DNA of 64,000 nucleotides from Takakia lepidozioides (Eukaryota > Streptophyta > Takakiopsida > Takakiales > Takakiaceae), in NCBI GenBank assembly GCA_030704615.1, contig CM060732.1, positions 27,631,053 through 27,695,052 of the forward strand, given 5' to 3'. Positions within the stretch are counted from its first letter, which is position 1, and every line of letters begins with the position of its first letter. Below the pieces are notes generated by a model that worked only from the letters and a program-made list of their open reading frames with translations, was not told the origin of the DNA and did no database searches. The position numbers and the translations under genes are program-made. This document shows positions 1-11,443 of this stretch, piece by piece.

Positions 1-102
1 GAGAATACATGAGACAGGTAAACATTTCTGTACTTGACAATTGTTCTGTTTTGTGCTTGGACATTCTCCACAAATGAGTCGACCATTTTTAATTTCCTTC
101 AA

Positions 103-818
103 CACGACATGAGCTTGGAGGGTGACACGGATATGCCGATGACGAACATGGCCGAATCGGTGCCCTCTTCGGCGTGCTCCTCTGCGAGCACATCTCGTTG
201 ACATGTTGACAGCAACAACAGAAGATATTGTGAGGGCCATCATGCAACAATCTCGTTACTACCAGTTTCTGGGAGGAAAGCAATGGGGTATCGGACCAGA
301 CAGGCAGGAGGTGCTGATGAGGCGGCGCATCGTTCGACCCGATCCCAAAAAATGGACTGCTGCATTGCTTGAAACAATAAGGTCAACGCCGTTACACAGT
401 CGGGGGAACTGCCTGGAGGGCGATGTCCGCAGCCGGCCGGTTGAAGAGAAGAATTGAGGACATGCCCAGAAGGCGACGGGGATTCATGGAGATCAGATAT
501 GAACATCCGCACTCAACCCTCGGGGACGCAACGATGTTGCGTCCCACGCCTACTCCCAGCAGGACTCGTTACCCCCTCTACTGCCAGCATCCATGGAATC
601 GCTGCAAGACTCGGGACACCATGCCGATGATGAGCATGTTTGCTCCTATTTTCGTTACCATACAGCATTTCCAATCGTGGAGCAAGATGTGTCGGGCTCC
701 CTCGCAGGGGAGAATTGCACGGACCCGTCCGACATTTCGTTGCAAATGTTGTGCTGTTCGTTGTCGACACCACCAGAGATGCAATGGGATGAATTCGGAG
801 GAGCCGCAGGGCGGTGTG
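103..818 (+). pseudogene. MULE-like transposase copy 1, 3' portion (first half, split by element C)
   Basis: Seen: a frame from about 109 reads DTDMPMTNMAESV. After a frameshift near 170-203 it continues as LTATTEDIVRAI, then GGKQWGIGPDRQEVLM and CLEGDV. The same succession occurs in the copies at 36.3-39.3 kb (NMPTTNMAESAHSSW, LTATTEDIVR, GKQWGLGPDRQEML, HLEGDV) and 23.3-26.7 kb (minus). It is therefore the region downstream of the catalytic core of a DDE-type transposase. The core itself lies left of the window. The frame around 593-818 (ending GGAAGRCV) runs up to the retroelement insertion and seems to resume at 13998. Frameshifts and stops make it a relic. The family name is an inference from the better-preserved copies. 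Confidence 0.7.
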
Positions 819-1798
819 TGTTAGAGGACGTAGGGGACTTAGACACTTATACGGGATCTGTAGGGTACCCTTAATTTTGCACAGAATGAGACCAACAAGA
901 GCCTTAGGGGTGGGACAGCAGGCACTGTAGAGGGGGGTTACACAGTCGTCACAGCAGACACAGCCAACACAGCCCGTCACAGTCGTCACAGCCCACACAG
1001 CCAACAAAGCCCGTCACAGTCGTCACAAACCACACAGCCAATCACAAGCCCGACCAGCCGACCACGCCAGTCACAGCCCGACACAGCCAAACCAGTCGCA
1101 CAGCAGTCACAGCCGTCACAGTTTCACACAGCCAGTCCAAAGCTTGACACCGCGTGGTCACGATCATAGGGAACGAAGAGTAGGACAGGAAACGACTGTG
1201 GGAACAACACCTGCGAAGGGAACATGTGTTAGTTCACAGACACGGTTAGTGAGGAGGGAAACGGTTGGAACCGCGGAAGGAGGAAGATAAAGGGGGAAAA
1301 ACGGGTGATTGAAGGACATTCATTCGGAGGAGGACTTCTAGTCAGGCTGGAGCGGAGATCGAAGCAGAGGATGGAGAGGCACGAGAAGGAGAAAAGAGGA
1401 TTAGTAGATGCTTGTATATGCAAAGCTAGTGTGTGTATGATATGAGGAGCAGATTAGAGACATAATGGCTTCGGCCTGATACTGATAAATCATACTCTGA
1501 TACTTATACGAGTACAATCACACTGTGTTGTGAGACGATCTGAGTGAAGCTGTGGATTGAATGGATGAGTGAAGGAAAATGATAGATTGATGAAGCAAAC
1601 TGATACTTAATTATCAATGGTAAGGTAGCTAAGATGAATGCGGAAAGGGAACAAAAATAGAAACACCCCCATGATACACTAGCTGTAGGTCATGACTGAT
1701 TGTTCTGCGCGGGCTGAGTACTTAGAGATTTCCAACTCTTCTATCTTGGAGTTCCGCCTCGGATAGCGAAGGGATGGGTGAGTAAAAGCCGCGCGACA
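819..1798 (+). repeat. 5' LTR of element C
   Basis: About 980 bp, matching 13032-13997 along its length, with small indels (for example TGTTAGAGGACGTAGG against TGTAAATGAGGGACTGTAGG at the start). It contains a CACAGCC/GTCACAG-rich stretch at about 930-1140 and ends GCGCGACA. The start at 819 was chosen because it gives the GTGTG target duplication. Confidence 0.85.
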
Positions 1799-1800
1799 TT

Positions 1801-1818
1801 TGGCGACCATACTGGGGA
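1801..1818 (+). other. Primer-binding site of element C
   Basis: TGGCGACCATACTGGGGA lies two bases after the 5' LTR. It resembles the TGGCGMC...CTGGGGA-type tRNA primer sites of plant non-chromodomain gypsy elements. The exact tRNA was not determined. Confidence 0.7.
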
Positions 1819-3329
1819 ACTGGGACATGAACAACCAGATGTGACAGGCATCTGGTGGGATCATGGTGGTTGGACCATTAAAGATTTTGAAGTGAATCAA
1901 ATTCCCTGGTGGAACGAAGGACGAAAGATTGTCCAACAATTCTTTCAAGGTTCTTGGAATTGCAAGACGGTTGTAAAGAAAAATTCTTTAAACGAGTGCA
2001 TGATGCTGATCCAGAATGGGGTCTGGAGGAAAGGAGTGATAAAGATTTATCAGGTAGCCTGTAGAGGAAGAGCACGTTGGTTACCAACATTGGTTTATGT
2101 GATAGCATTGCTATCCATTAAACGAGTAGTAGAGTTTGAAGGCTGGGAAAGAAGAAAGGTGAATGTTTATACTCATATGCATGAAGAGCTTGTACTGTAA
2201 AGAATTGGATTCCAAAGGTATTTTGTGGATCAACTCACACCAAGAACAGCTTTTCAGACTGTTTGCCATATGGTTATATGGTAACGGAGACTTCAAGTAT
2301 AGCCAAGGGTTGCATTGAAGCTTGAAAGAAACCCAGGCATTACGAGAGATATTACAGAAGAGAGTTTTGGTTATTGCACATTAAAAAGAATGAAAGAACA
2401 TGGGACATGAGTGATGAAAGAGAAGCTAGACGACAGAGATATTCAGCAAAGAGAGAAAGCTATCTGAAAGCTAATTATCCATATCTTTGGGGAGAGAGGA
2501 ATAGACATAGGGGAATCATCTGGACCTCTCACACCATCAAGATCAAAGAGTGCATCACCTATACCGGAAGAACTAGAGTTGGATGCCACTCCTTCTGTTT
2601 CTTTGCAAGAAAGGGATAAGGGAATTGGTACAGAAAGAAGATCAATCACGAGGTGAAAGATTGAGGTACATCCTTGGATTAAAAGATTTGACAGAGAAAT
2701 CTTTGATAAGAGTTGGCATGGAAACACCAAAAGCAGGAACTCCAGTTTCTGAAAGCAGAATGTGAAGAAGGAGAAGAGGATGTGGCAGAGCCAACGGAGA
2801 GGTCAGACTCTCCAACACCATATACAGTTTGAGTTACATGAGTGAAGAAGAAAACCAAGGGCAGAAACTTGGAGGATGAAAACAGAGAGAAGAAATTGGA
2901 AGAGGAAGAAATGAAGAAGAAGTAGGACCCAACAGCTGAGGTTGAGACTACAACCAGGACATCCAACCCGTTGGACCTGGATCAATTGGAGCACTTGGAT
3001 CACAGGCCAACGAAGGTGTCGGCTCAGGGGGATCAGGCGGGCTGCCTGGATCTGGCTCTGGGGGGACAGGGAGTGTGGGAAGTAGTGCAACTGAAGCTGG
3101 GAATACTGTGAATATCGTGGGGCCAGAAGCAAGGAGTGCTCAAGGGCCACCACTTGGTGGAGATCACCACAAAAAAACAACAGGTCCAGAAGGACCAGCA
3201 CCAGAAGGGTGCCAGCACCTGTCAGTGGTAGAAGGTAGGGCCACAGATGGCGTTACAACCAACAGGGCAAAACCACCCTTTCCAATATATTCAGGGAAAA
3301 GGGGATCCCGATGTACACATTAGCCAATT
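1819..3329 (+). other. Leader and N-terminal gag region of element C, degenerate
   Basis: Only short interrupted frames are visible. The longest uses a start at 1778 inside the LTR and ends at 2200. Charged, Glu/Lys-rich peptides follow at about 2374-2765. None shows a motif I can name. By position this is the untranslated leader plus the start of gag. Confidence 0.5.
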
Positions 3330-3917
3330 GAGCACATGTGTATAGTGAACAATGAGAATGGCGATGATGATGCCAAGATGAGACTGTTTCCTTGTTCACT
3401 TATCAAGAAAGCAAGTGAATGGTATGCAAGATTCCTGATAATCATTTCCAACCTGGAATGGCATTGAATACAGCATTCGAAATAGGTTCAGGACAAGTAA
3501 ATGGAGGATGAGAGTGTATGGAAAAGTGACAACAGCTGACGCAGAAGACGACGACGCATGAAACTGTTGAAGAGTATATGGAAGAAGATGGAGATTGATG
3601 ATGTGACAAAGCTGGCTGTAGTAACGCGCCGGTTAACAAAACTTGGTTTGTGAGTGGACTCAAGACCAGAGTGCAAAAGACAAGTGGGGGTTAGGGTACC
3701 CCATAATTACAGTGGAGGAGGATTTGAAACTGCGAACGAATTGAGCAATGGGAATGGGACACATTGGAGGAAGGGTGTATGGTGTGCAAAGTGCCAGAAT
3801 GAAGGCCATACCACCACAGAATGCCACATGAAGGAGAAACACTGTACTATCTGTAAAATGGATAACCATTCTACTGAGAATGTTACTACAACAGAAGCAC
3901 GCTGCAAGAGAACCTAG
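3330..3917 (+). pseudogene. gag core and two zinc knuckles, element C
   Basis: At 3346-3440 one frame reads DDAKMRLFPCSLIKKASEWY, the usual retrotransposon gag signature (LFP.SL...A..WY). At 3776-3890 a second frame reads VWCAKCQNEGHTTTEC and then HCTICKMDNHSTEN, two CCHC-type knuckles, the second imperfect. Frames change several times between these parts, so no continuous Gag is encoded. Gag would package element RNA in cytoplasmic particles. Confidence 0.75.
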
Positions 3918-4900
3918 GCAAGTAAGGGTGCATCAGGTGCAGCCCCAGCCAGAAAGAAACAATGATCAGGACCACTATGGTAGGTCTGGTGGTTATAACA
4001 ATGGCATGGAAGGGAGAGGTAATTCAAGAGGGAATTACCAAGGAAATTCCAGAGGCAACTATCAGGGTAACCCAAGGGGGAATTACCAGCCCGGGAATCA
4101 GGATTATAGAAATAATCCAAGAAGAGACCAAGGGCGAGGACCCAATGGTGTGAAGAGCTATTTACTATTGTAATCAGCCAGGACATCGCAAGGCAGCCTG
4201 TTCATTCTGGATAAGACACCAGAATGAGATGAGAGCTCCTGTGAATGAGGGCCTAGTGGTGGCAGCTCACATGGTTAGGCCATGTGTTGTACCAGAAGTA
4301 AGTACAATGATAGTAACAAGAAGTAAAGCCAAACTAATACCTCCAGTAGAAGAGGAAGAAGATGAGACTGGAAGGGGCAATGATATGCCTGAAGATGAAG
4401 AGACTTGGAAAGATGAGAAGGAACTGCACAAGGAAGTGGCAGATACTATAAGGGAAATGCAAAAGAGTGCTGATATTCCTGTGGCAGATTCCTCTGATTC
4501 GGATGGAGAAAAGAAGGGAGGAGGAAGGAAGGAAAAAAGAAGAGGCAGACATGCAAAGTAATGAAGAGACTTTGGCTGAAGTAATATGTCAGCCCACCAA
4601 ACAGAAATTACCATTTGGATCGCTATTAGCTGTGGCACCTTATTGTAGGCACAGGCTTGTATCAAGAAATCAATCAAATTGCCCTAGAGACAGGAAACAC
4701 AGACCTGAACAGCATGTGACCAGTTATAATGTGAAGCCGGAAGCGGGCGAGAACCAGTCATGGACTTTGATGATTCTAGCCAGTAATCCAATTGAGAATT
4801 GGAAGCACAGAACTAACTGAATGTATGATAGATGGTGGTTCTGGAGTAAATATCATGACAGACCAATTAAGGAAGAAGCTTGGTCTAAGTTAACATGAAA
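3918..4900 (+). pseudogene. gag tail and aspartic protease motif, element C
   Basis: 3962-4150 encodes a Gly/Asn/Arg-rich stretch of GNSRGNYQ-like repeats. A partial knuckle YYCNQPGHRKAAC at about 4168-4200 lacks its first Cys. 4229-4561 is an acidic, Glu-rich linker. At 4829-4890 one frame reads IDGGSGVNIMTDQL, which fits the active-site region of retroelement aspartic proteases (D-S/T-G, here DGG). The frames are disconnected. Confidence 0.6.
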
Positions 4901-5521
4901 CCAGCCCCATTTACAGTAACAATGGCAGATCAAAGAAGTGTACAGCCATTGGGATTAATAAGAGGAGTTAAGATACAGATACAGAAAATGATCTTTATGA
5001 TCACTGTAACTGTATTAAAATGGATGAAGTCATGGAGGCTTACTCCTTATTATTGGGACGCCGTGGCTGAAAACAGCCAGGGTATATTCCATGACTGGAA
5101 TTCTCAGTTACTAACCGTGCATATGGGATACACGAATACAAATACACAAAGAAATCTAGTAGATTACCTGCTACAAGAAGACCTCGAGGAGTCAGAGAGT
5201 ATTGACTGGAGAGGAGGACTGGATGAGGAGCAGGAAGCTACCCATTTGCTGCACACCCAGAGTGGGAGCAGGTTGCAGAGATGCGGCTGAAAGCCTAAGT
5301 TGTTTGAGAGGTATCTGCTGTGGGTAGTGCCAGCAACACCAAACAAGGAAGAAGGAAACCAGCATTTACCCATCACATTTCTATGAAGAAAGAGAAGGAG
5401 ACATAGAAATCTAGAAGACCAGCCACTGTGAGCTTACAGGATAGTGGTGACTGGTTGGACAATCACAGCTGATGAGCAGGGGAGAGAAGTAAATGGTGGG
5501 AACAAAGAGGAACCGAGGATG

Positions 5522-6200
5522 GTGAAAGTAGGAGCTGATTTGGAGCAGGAATTCTTCGAAGAAGCTAAAAGCTTGTTCATCAAATACAGAGATGTATTTG
5601 CTTGGAGCTATGAGGATCTAAAAGGGATACCACCTGAAGTCTGTCAGCATAAGATTGAACTGGAACCAGGGTCAGTACCAATCAAGAGGGAGGTATAGCA
5701 TGAATCCCAATACGCACAGAGGTTGGAGAAGAGATAAAGAAGTTGGCTGAGGCTAAGTTTATATACCAATAGAGTATACAACTTGGTTGTCACCATTGTA
5801 TAGTTCCCAAGAAGAATGGCAAACTAAGAGTATGTGTGAAACTATAAGAAGCTGAATGCTTGTACGAAGAAAGCTCCTTTCCCTTGCCGTTCACAGAAGC
5901 AGAGTATTAGACACTTGTGGCAGGGCCATGAGAGTTGTACTCATCATGGATGGCTTCAAGTGGTTATAATCAAGTGCAAGAGTGCAAGTGGCAGAAGAAG
6001 ACCAGGGAAAACAGCTTTCATCACAGACTGGGGGGCTTATGATACAGAGTCATGCCCTTTGGACATTTGTAATGCACCAGCGACCTTTCAGAGAGTGATA
6101 AGTGAATCTTTTCATGAGTATCTGGATGATTTCATGCAGGTATCTTGGATGATTTCAGTGTGTACAGCTCTAAGAGTGAGCACTTGCTAAATGGAGTTAG
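5522..6200 (+). pseudogene. Reverse transcriptase fragments, element C
   Basis: YRDVFAWSYEDLKGIPPEVC and HKIELEPGSVPIKREV (about 5585-5698) are the classic start of the gypsy RT region. Further frames give KLNACTKKAPFP, GKTAFITDWGAYDTE, CNAPATFQRVISESFHEYLD (to about 6120) and YLDDFSVYS, the YxDD catalytic segment. At least four frame changes or stops separate them, so no functional enzyme is encoded. Confidence 0.75.
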
Positions 6201-6476
6201 TTATGTTTGGCCAGATGCAGGATGAGAGGTCTGGGCTGAATCCAGAGAGAGTGTACTTTCTGTGTGACTCAGGTGGTGCTTTGGGACCCATTGTGTGTGA
6301 AGGGACTTCTTGTGGATCCCAGGAAGACAGAGTCATTAAAGTCTCTCCAACCACCAGTGAATGTTTAAGAGTTTAAGGAGATTCCTTGGGCAAACCAGTA
6401 TTCACAGAAGATTTGTCAAAAAGGTATGCCACAACTAGCAGCACCATGAGCAAGCGTCGAAGAAAGATGAGATGCA

Positions 6477-7226
6477 GTGTTTGCCTGGACAGCCAGAAGA
6501 TTTGTCAAAAGGTATGCACAAATAGCAGCACCATTGAGCAAGCTTCTGAAGAAAGATGCAGTGTTTGCCTGGACAGCTGAATGTCAACAGGCGTTTGAGG
6601 AACTTACACTGTCAGTAACAACTACACCTGTGCTGATTAACCCTCACTGGCATGTAGTATTTCATGTTCACTGCGATGCATCAGGAGAAGCGTTGGGAGC
6701 GGTGTTAGCCCAGAATGTTACAAGAAATATAGATTCACCTGTGTACTATGCTAGCAGGTTGATGAACAGTGCTGAAAGGAACTATAGCACAACGGAAAGA
6801 GAAGCATTGGCAATGATCTATGCAGTGAAGAAATTCAGGCATTACCTGTTGGGCAAGAAAGTTTATGTTTATGTGGATCACCAGGCTCTGATATATCTGG
6901 TGAACAAACCTTTGATAAGTGGAAGGATAGCAAGGTGGTTAATAATCTTGCATGAGTTTGAGTTCGAGGTTATTTACAAGCCTGGCCGTTTGCATCTTGT
7001 GGCAGATCATTTGTCACGACTAACAACAGGAGAGCCCGCCACAGGAGTGGACGATCAGTTACCTGATGCGAGTTTATTTGTAATGGAGGTGCAAGGAAGT
7101 GCAGATGAATGGTTAGATTGGCAGTGGCCAATCAGATACTACCTTGCTCATGGTCAGTGCCCACCTAGTTATGGTAAGGAGCAGAGGAAGAGAATCGCTA
7201 TCAAGCTTTACCTTATACTATGGTAG
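6477..7226 (+). pseudogene. RNase H domain of element C pol (249-codon open frame)
   Basis: The best-preserved part of element C pol. Seen: FHVHCDASGEALGAVL (first catalytic Asp), YSTTEREALAMIYAVKKFRH (catalytic Glu), VYVDHQALIYLV (third Asp) and YKPGRLHLVADHLSRL, in the order expected for gypsy RNase H, which removes RNA from the RNA-DNA hybrid during reverse transcription. A partial duplication of the segment just upstream (YAQIAAPLSKLLKKDAVFAW, at 6420-6480 and 6495-6575) breaks the RT-RNase H connection. Confidence 0.8.
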
Positions 7227-7299
7227 GAAGCAGAATGTATAAGTTAGGACCAGATGGGGTACTAAAACGATGCTTGTACCACCATGAAGTAAATAAAGT

Positions 7300-8464
7300 T
7301 TGGGGAAGTTCATAAAGGAGTGGCTGGAGGTCATTTTGGAGAAGAGACTACCAGTAGAAAGATACTACTCGCAGGATACTGGTGGCCTACTTTGTTCAAA
7401 GATGTACACGAGTATTGTCAGAAGTGTGATGAATGTCAGAGGCTAGGACCTTTGCAGAGAACTGGAAGGATGGCTTTGCATCCTACAATGCCTACGGAAC
7501 CATTTCAGAATGGGGACTAGACTTTGTTGGACCAATTAACCACCATCCAAGAATACACGAAACAGGTACATAATTACAGCCACTGATTATACTACAAAAT
7601 GGGTGGAAGCTAAAGCTTTGAGGGACAACATAGCCAAGTCCACAGCAACTGTACGAGAACATACTTACACGATTTGGATGTCCCTTAGAATTTATCAGTG
7701 ATCAAGGAAGTCACTTCATGAATGAGACCATTGAGTTGTTGACTAAAGAGTTTATGATTGTGCATAGAAAGAGTACAACATATTACCCACAGGGTAATGG
7801 GCAGGCAGAGGCTACCAACAAAAATACTATGTACTATCTTGGCTAAGATAGTCAATGCAAACAGAACGGATTGGGATACAAAGCTGCTGACAGCTTTGTG
7901 GTCATACAGGACTTCATATAAAGTCACCACTAAGTATACACCATTCCAATTAGTTTATGGTATGGAAGCCTTACTTCCAGTGGAATTCCTGTTACCTACC
8001 ATGAGAACGGAGTGGGGAAAAAGAATGGAATTGCAAGACTCCATCAAGGTCAGGAAACATGAATTATACCATGTGGAAGAAGTACGTGCTGATGCAGCTG
8101 ATAATATGACCAGAATTCAGATGAAGCGAAAGGAACAGTTTGATGAAGGCAAGTAAAGACTTTTAAGACGGGGGATTTGGTTCTATGGTTGCAGAAGAAA
8201 GGAAAGATTCAAGCTTCTAAGCTTAAATCACCATGGAAAGGACCTTATGTCATACAAAAGATGTATGATAACAACACCGCCATGTTACAAACCATTAACA
8301 AAGAAATGCTGGGAAGAGTCAATGCAAATAAGTTGAAGGGGTACAGTGGTATCCATGACAAACCCCTGCAGCATGATTTGCATGTTGAACCGCAAGAGCA
8401 GTCACGGGCTGCACCAGTGTTACGAACGGAGTATGGAGCACTTGTCGCTAGCCAGCATATATGA
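7300..8464 (+). pseudogene. Integrase fragments, element C
   Basis: 7320-7520: GYWWPTLFKDVHEYCQKCDE is the zinc-binding HHCC region. In other frames lie [20 protein letters not shown] (second catalytic Asp) and TTYYPQGNGQAEATNK (catalytic Glu region). 7758-8156 gives DWDTKLLTALWSYRTSYK and FQLVYGMEALLPVEF, the usual end of the plant gypsy core. 8177-8464 holds KSPWKGPYVIQKMYDNNTAM, the C-terminal beta-barrel. No chromodomain follows. Stops at about 7517-7660 and frame changes at about 7850 and 8160 inactivate it. Confidence 0.8.
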
Positions 8465-8479
8465 CCAGGGTGGGCAAAA

Positions 8480-8765
8480 CAAACGTGACACAGCCTATCA
8501 CAGCCCAGCAAGGCGCAACACAGCCTATCACAGCCCATCACGACGTGACACAGCCTATCACAGCCCAGCAAGGCGCAACACAGCCTATCACAGCCCAGCA
8601 CGACGTGACACAGCCTATCACAGCCCAGCAAGGCGCAACACAGCCTATCACAACTTACCACAGCGTGTCACAGCCTATCACAGCTTACCACAGTGCATCA
8701 CAGCCTATCACAGCGAAACACAGTATGACACAGCCTGTCACAGCTCAACACAGCCTACTAAAGTT
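8480..8765 (+). repeat. 30-bp tandem repeat, CACAGCCTATCACAGCCCAG type
   Basis: About nine head-to-tail units of 30 bp, alternating AAGGCGCAA and ACGACGTGA at their ends and decaying to the right. The 30-bp period is a multiple of three, so the array is open in two plus frames (TQPITAQQGA-like repeats). It lies just after the pol frames. The CACAGCC motif also fills part of both LTRs (930-1140, 13180-13370). Confidence 0.9.
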
Positions 8766-8790
8766 ACACGATCCATAGAATCAGTGACAA

Positions 8791-9445
8791 GTGGACACAT
8801 ATAACAACTTCAGGAAAATGGCTGAAGGAAAGAAAGAAGAAACAGAATTACTTAAAAATAAACACGTGGAGGTCGAGGTCAGGGTGCGACACACAGCAGA
8901 GAATGAAGTGCAAGGACAGGTGTCAAAAAGAAAGAGGACAAGAACGGCCGTCAAAGGGATGAAAGGCGGGCCCATTAATGAGTACGGAAAAAGGGAAACG
9001 GAACGAACGGCAAGTACAGAAAAGCCGAATTCATGTCGCATGTGTGATCCTAGTGGACTATCCAACAGGGAAAGTCCACTAAAGAAGATAAAAGTTAAAA
9101 TCCAGTCACAGCAGATACAGCCAATAGAAAACCAGAAAAATGATCAAGAAATGGAGGGAATTGAGCGCAAGAGGCGGCATCGTTCTGAGTAACGGGCGTC
9201 TCGACAGGACAGGCCATAAATGCTATAACTTGGAAACTATGGAGGAACTAACAGACTATACGCTCGCAATATTACTTACGCAGTGGCATAGACACGAACC
9301 GACAGAGCAGAGCTTTTCTCTTGAGCAATGCTTGCAAGCCCGCAGGCTTACAAGAATTACCCATAGCTTTCTGCGGCAACCATACGTTTATGCTTTGTGC
9401 ACTACAGGCATTCCTGCAGTTGTTACAGCCAAAGCAGTTCTGTGA
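8791..9445 (+). pseudogene. Small basic reading frames after pol, element C
   Basis: 8791-9192 encodes a Lys/Arg/Glu-rich peptide with SKRKRTRTAVKGMKG, possibly nuclear-localising. 9140-9445 overlaps it in another frame and includes an LLTQWHRHEPTEQ segment. I recognise no family. Their place between integrase and the larger accessory frames suggests leader or N-terminal sequence of the accessory protein. Confidence 0.35.
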
Positions 9446-9519
9446 GTCTAAGATGAAGAGAGTGAGAGGAATGGAGGAAATCAGGGTGAAGAGCACCAAT
9501 TCTGCAGAAACAAACAACG

Positions 9520-10115
9520 ATGGCTACCCCACAGGCGATAAAGATACTGGAGGAGCTGAGATTGGAAGGATTGCAAAGCCTAGATTGGACACTACACCAT
9601 AGACAGTACATGTTACAATTTTTGCAGAACTTTGAGCCAAGGACAGGAACAACAACGGTGAAGGGAGTTGAATTAATGATTACTCCCCTATACCTCCAGC
9701 AATTGTTTCGATTGCCAGCAAATCAGGGCATGTGGAGGAACACAGGGCAAGACTGCAAATAGGGGACTTATTCCAAGAAGGGAGTTTCTTTAAAACTCAG
9801 GGTTATGCTTGTACCAAAGCTGTGTACCCAGGGTTAAAAGAGATAGGCCAGGTATTGAACGTTCTGATTGCCCTGAAACAGAACCAACAATATTTGAGCA
9901 GATCCTTCACAGAGGAAATACTCAAAGGCCTGAAGGGACAAGAGGTACAATGGGCGGACATAATGTACAACGCACTAGTAGAGGAGATGAAAAGATTACA
10001 AGGTACTACCGCAAAGTCTCCTATCATAGTGTCTGGCCCAATCATTGCTCAAATAATCCTTAATTCTGGCATACTTAATGCACAAGAAAGAAAGGAAGGA
10101 AATGGGAGTGTTTGA
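9520..10115 (+). pseudogene. Accessory ORF, part 1, element C (unknown function)
   Basis: Two overlapping frames (9520-9762, 9732-10115) read as one protein with a shift near 9750. First part: MATPQAIKILEELRLEGLQS, LHHRQYMLQFLQNFEP and LYLQQLFRLPANQGM. Second part: FFKTQGYACTKAVYPGLKEI, QVQWADIMYNALVEEMKRL-like helices and SPIIVSGPIIAQIIL. It is helical and moderately hydrophobic, with no catalytic motif. Position (after pol, same strand) matches the extra ORF of large plant gypsy elements, sometimes called env-like, but I see no signal peptide or membrane span. Confidence 0.5.
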
Positions 10116-11229
10116 GCCAGAAACAACTGCAATGGAAGAGCAAGGCTCTTCACACAGTGAGGGTGGACTAGCAGCACAACCGAGACTAAGAGGCAGAGAG
10201 AGGGGAAAGACTGTAGTGGCGGATCCACTGGCTTCACGGATTCCGCATGATAATGTTTCCCAAGCCATATGACCAGGAAGGGGCACAGCAGCACAAAAGA
10301 ATGTTATTACTGGAAGCAGGACCTTCAGAGAGGGAGGAGGAAGTTACTTCTGCATCACAACCATCACAGCCACCTGAACGACTTGTCACAAGGTCACGAG
10401 TTATCCATGCAGCTCAACCAGAAATAATTGATTTGGAAAGTGAAGGGTTAGAAATTCCAACTACAGAACAGATAGTGGCAGAAATAGAGAAGGGGGACCT
10501 TCTCTATGAATATTCTGGTCTGATCAAGGAGACAGAAATCCCAGAGGTGCAACAGTTGCCCAAGGGGAATCCTGAGGTACACACACCTGTGCCGGAGGTA
10601 CCACAGGCGGAAGGTCATGACACTGTAGCACCGGTGATAGATGAAGTAGTTCAGGAAGAAAATCCGGTGGGACAATGGCCTGAATGGTTAGTGAGACATC
10701 ACACTGTTGAAAATGAGCAGGAACAGCAGCAACCTCATGATGACCCTCAACAGGCAATGCTGATGAGTTCCATAGGCAGGACACTTAATTTGTTGGGGAC
10801 TTATGTCAAATCCCATGTTCCAATTACCCAATTGACAGCCTTGAAAGAGGAACTCAGGAAGGAGTTTGAGGCTCGACTTGCCACTGAGTGTGCAAACAAG
10901 GTAGATGAAGAGGTCACTCTCAAGATGAAGCAGGACTTGGGAAATACAGAAATGGCTTTGCAATTGGCCAAGCAACAATTGATTGAGGCAGGCCTCGCGC
11001 AAGACCAGTTGCACGAAGCACATAAGCAGAACAGCTATACCAAATGCAGGTGCAGCATGAAAGCAAGTTGCAAGAACTGATGCACTACATACGAGAGTTG
11101 CAGACAGTGCATAACAGGATGGCGATACAATGTGCTACGTTCACAACGATGCTTGACCAATCTGCAAAAGAAATAAACAGTCAAGCGGAAAAATGTACGA
11201 AGGCAGAAGAAGAGAATGTGAGCAAATGA
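10078..11229 (+). pseudogene. Accessory ORF, part 2: acidic region and coiled coil, element C
   Basis: 10247-11080 is a 277-codon open frame. Its first 150 residues are acidic and Pro/Glu/Gln-rich (IIDLESEGLEIPTTEQIVAE). From about residue 190 (ITQLTALKEELRKEFEARLA) it becomes a heptad-like coiled coil, carried on in another frame at 11044-11229 (LMHYIRELQTVHNRMAIQC). The segment 10850-11190 has a second, independent relic at 34605-35005, so the accessory ORF belongs to a family and is not random open sequence. Function unknown. Confidence 0.6.
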
Positions 11230-11443
11230 AGCTCATTGTCGATATGAAGAATACAATCTGTCGCAATGAAGATACTTTCAAGCAATACAGGCAGATTGAA
11301 GCTGATCAAGAGAAGCACATCGTGGAGTTTGCAACAAACCATCATGGCCAATAGAAATGAAATCGCGGTCAATAACAAGGCTTGGAGGAAGCCAATAATC
11401 TACTGGCTGCTTATGCGCAATTGGTGAACCTCAGGCGAAGCGC

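Noticed and set aside
8346-8804. Thr/Gln/Pro-repeat proteins (TQPITAQQGA, TAYHSPARR)
   Set aside because: Direct translations of the 30-bp tandem repeat in two frames; no support for a protein.
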